Below, piece after piece: positions 6,779-8,113 of a DNA stretch of 8,113 bases. The notes under the pieces are model-generated. The model was not told where the DNA came from and did no database searches. It worked only from the letters and a program-made list of their open reading frames with translations. The stretch comes from Halieaceae bacterium (GTDB lineage Bacteria > Pseudomonadota > Gammaproteobacteria > Pseudomonadales > Halieaceae). The stretch's first letter is position 1. The number at the start of each line of letters is the position of its first letter. The translations under genes were made by a program, and so were the position numbers. Location of the stretch: contig QXYP01000169.1 in the NCBI GenBank assembly GCA_009886815.1, forward strand, positions 1 to 8,113, given 5' to 3'.

Positions 6779-8113
6779 ATGAGTCACGCCACTGTCTTAT
6801 CCCGAGCTGGGATGGGGCTCAACGCACCACTCGTCTCAGTTGAAGCGCATCTCAGCAATGGCTTGCCCGCTTTTTCAGTGGTGGGTTTACCCGAAAGCTC
6901 GGTTCGTGAATCGAGAGAAAGGGTTCGCAGTGCACTCATCTGTTCTCACTTTAAATGGCCGGACCGTCGAATTACGGTCAGCTTGGCACCCGCGGAACTG
7001 CCAAAAAGCGGGGGTCGCTTTGACCTACCGATCGCTCTGGCTATTTTGGTCGCCTCCGGACAACTAACCGCTAACGCGCTCACGAATCGGGAGTTTTTTG
7101 GAGAACTTGGGCTCGACGGGTCTTTACGACAATGCCGAGGTCTTCTCGCTGCAGTGCGAGCCGCCACACTGGACCAACGCGCGGTGATATTGCCCGCAGC
7201 GCAGGCAAAAACGATGGCCGTGGTCCCGGGCAGCCGCGTTACAGCGGCGGAGGACTTATTAAGTGCCTGTGGTTTGATCAAAGCTAAGACACTCGCAGTA
7301 ATCAAGGTTAAAGCTGACACCACTTCAACGCAGAAACCTGCGAGCACAGCACAAATTACAGGTCAGGAAGTGGCTAAGCGCGCCTTGGAAATAGCCGCTG
7401 CAGGAGGCCACCACCTTTTGATGATCGGGCCTCCGGGCGCTGGCAAAACACTCTTGGCGGCAAGCTTGCCACCCTTATTGGAAGACCCCAGTCCCAGTGA
7501 TCAACTGGAACTGTCTCTCATGAGAGACCTTTTAGGCTTGGAGCCAAACTTTGGGCGTCCCTTTAGGGCTCCTCACCACAGCACCACCGCCGCAGGACTT
7601 GTTGGCGGGGGGATCAATGCTACGCCTGGCGAAGTCTCTCTCGCTCATGGCGGCGTTTTATTTTTGGACGAATTAGCCGAATTCCGCGGCACCGTGTTGG
7701 ACTTACTGCGACAACCCCTAGAATCTGGCCACATTTCCCTGAGCAGGGCCAAAGGCACCTATCAGTATCCTGCACGATTCCAGTTAGTGGCTGCCATGAA
7801 CCCATGCCCCTGTGGTTTCGCCGGCATTCAAAATGAGACTTGCCGATGTCGGCCCGATGTTGTGGGTCGTTATCAAGCCCGCATCTCCGGCCCACTCTTA
7901 GATCGCATCGATTTGCACGTGCGCCTAGAGCGGCAACCGGCTGCCGTGTTGCTGCGTAGTGGCAACAGCACATCGCACACCCTGGACCTTCGAGAGAACA
8001 TTGAGAGGGCAAGACAGCGGCAGCACGAACGGCAAGGTTGTTTAAACGCCATGCTAAACAATACCGCGTTACTACAGGTTTGCCCTATGGAGCCAGCAGT
8101 ACGACACTGGTTT
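6779..8113 (+). CDS. comM: YifB/ComM family AAA+ ATPase (Mg chelatase-like), 3' end outside window
   Basis: ComM is a hexameric AAA+ helicase that promotes branch migration during natural transformation where this has been studied; in many non-competent bacteria the homologue is called YifB. The open frame gives 445 residues, no stop, of a protein near 500. The N-terminal ChlI-like domain is recognised by APLVSVEAHLSNGLPAF (17-33) and SLAPAELPKSGGRFD (68-82). The ATPase core has Walker A GPPGAGKT (217-224, Lys223), RAPHHSTTAAGLVGGG (263-278), Walker B VLFLDE (293-298), and GPLLDRIDL (371-379) with Arg376. A four-cysteine cluster, NPCPCGF with Cys343/345 and CRC with Cys355/357, is characteristic of the family. 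The ATG has AAGGA at 6768-6772, six bases ahead. About 55 C-terminal residues are missing at the window edge. Confidence 0.95.
   Translation, partial: MSHATVLSRAGMGLNAPLVSVEAHLSNGLPAFSVVGLPESSVRESRERVRSALICSHFKWPDRRITVSLAPAELPKSGGRFDLPIALAILVASGQLTANALTNREFFGELGLDGSLRQCRGLLAAVRAATLDQRAVILPAAQAKTMAVVPGSRVTAAEDLLSACGLIKAKTLAVIKVKADTTSTQKPASTAQITGQEVAKRALEIAAAGGHHLLMIGPPGAGKTLLAASLPPLLEDPSPSDQLELSLMRDLLGLEPNFGRPFRAPHHSTTAAGLVGGGINATPGEVSLAHGGVLFLDELAEFRGTVLDLLRQPLESGHISLSRAKGTYQYPARFQLVAAMNPCPCGFAGIQNETCRCRPDVVGRYQARISGPLLDRIDLHVRLERQPAAVLLRSGNSTSHTLDLRENIERARQRQHERQGCLNAMLNNTALLQVCPMEPAVRHWF

Noticed and set aside
6840..7067. Plus-strand 75-codon frame inside comM
   Set aside because: It is out of frame with the continuous comM reading frame that starts at 6779 and carries all the family motifs.
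6946..7347. Minus-strand 133-codon frame inside comM, and a similar one at 7620-8012
   Set aside because: Both are antisense shadows of the AAA+ gene, with no independent evidence.

Overview
The window is an ordinary core-genome stretch of a gammaproteobacterium. The gene order lysA-dapF-DUF484-xerC-HAD phosphatase, followed by the PII/ammonium-transporter genes, ubiK and yifB/comM, resembles the order I recall from Pseudomonas and related (often marine) Gammaproteobacteria. E. coli keeps only the dapF-yigA-xerC-yigB part. I see no rRNA, tRNA, CRISPR, insertion sequence, prophage or other mobile element. The genus cannot be fixed from this sequence alone.

Region 1 (1-3945, + strand) is a tightly packed operon. 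The 3' part of lysA (diaminopimelate decarboxylase) overlaps dapF (diaminopimelate epimerase) by 4 nt. A DUF484 gene follows after 24 nt and overlaps xerC (tyrosine recombinase) by 4 nt, and xerC overlaps a YigB-type HAD phosphatase by 4 nt. DapF supplies meso-diaminopimelate and LysA converts it to lysine. XerC serves chromosome-dimer resolution.

Region 2 (3956-6394, - strand plus a control region) is a nitrogen-sensing block. Two different 112-residue PII signal proteins flank an ammonium channel gene, amtB. The upstream PII gene and amtB form one operon that ends in a strong intrinsic terminator (4399-4423). The downstream PII gene lies beyond that terminator and has its own sigma-70-like promoter (4329-4356), whose -35 is overlapped by a perfect dyad. 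Upstream of the glnK-amtB operon I read a sigma-54-like -24/-12 element, an IHF-like site and an NtrC-like site centred about 111 nt upstream of the inferred start. This suggests one nitrogen-regulated PII and one more constitutive PII in the same locus, as glnK and glnB are in E. coli, though there they are unlinked. The leader of the operon also holds a 21-codon reading frame with a good ribosome binding site; its stop overlaps the glnK start.

Region 3 (6394-8113, + strand) holds ubiK, a small ubiquinone-biosynthesis accessory factor, and the first 445 codons of yifB/comM, an AAA+ Mg-chelatase-like protein linked to natural transformation. The latter runs off the right edge.

I found no clearly novel multi-gene system. 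The points most worth checking are the PII-amtB-PII arrangement with split regulation and the putative leader peptide in front of glnK.
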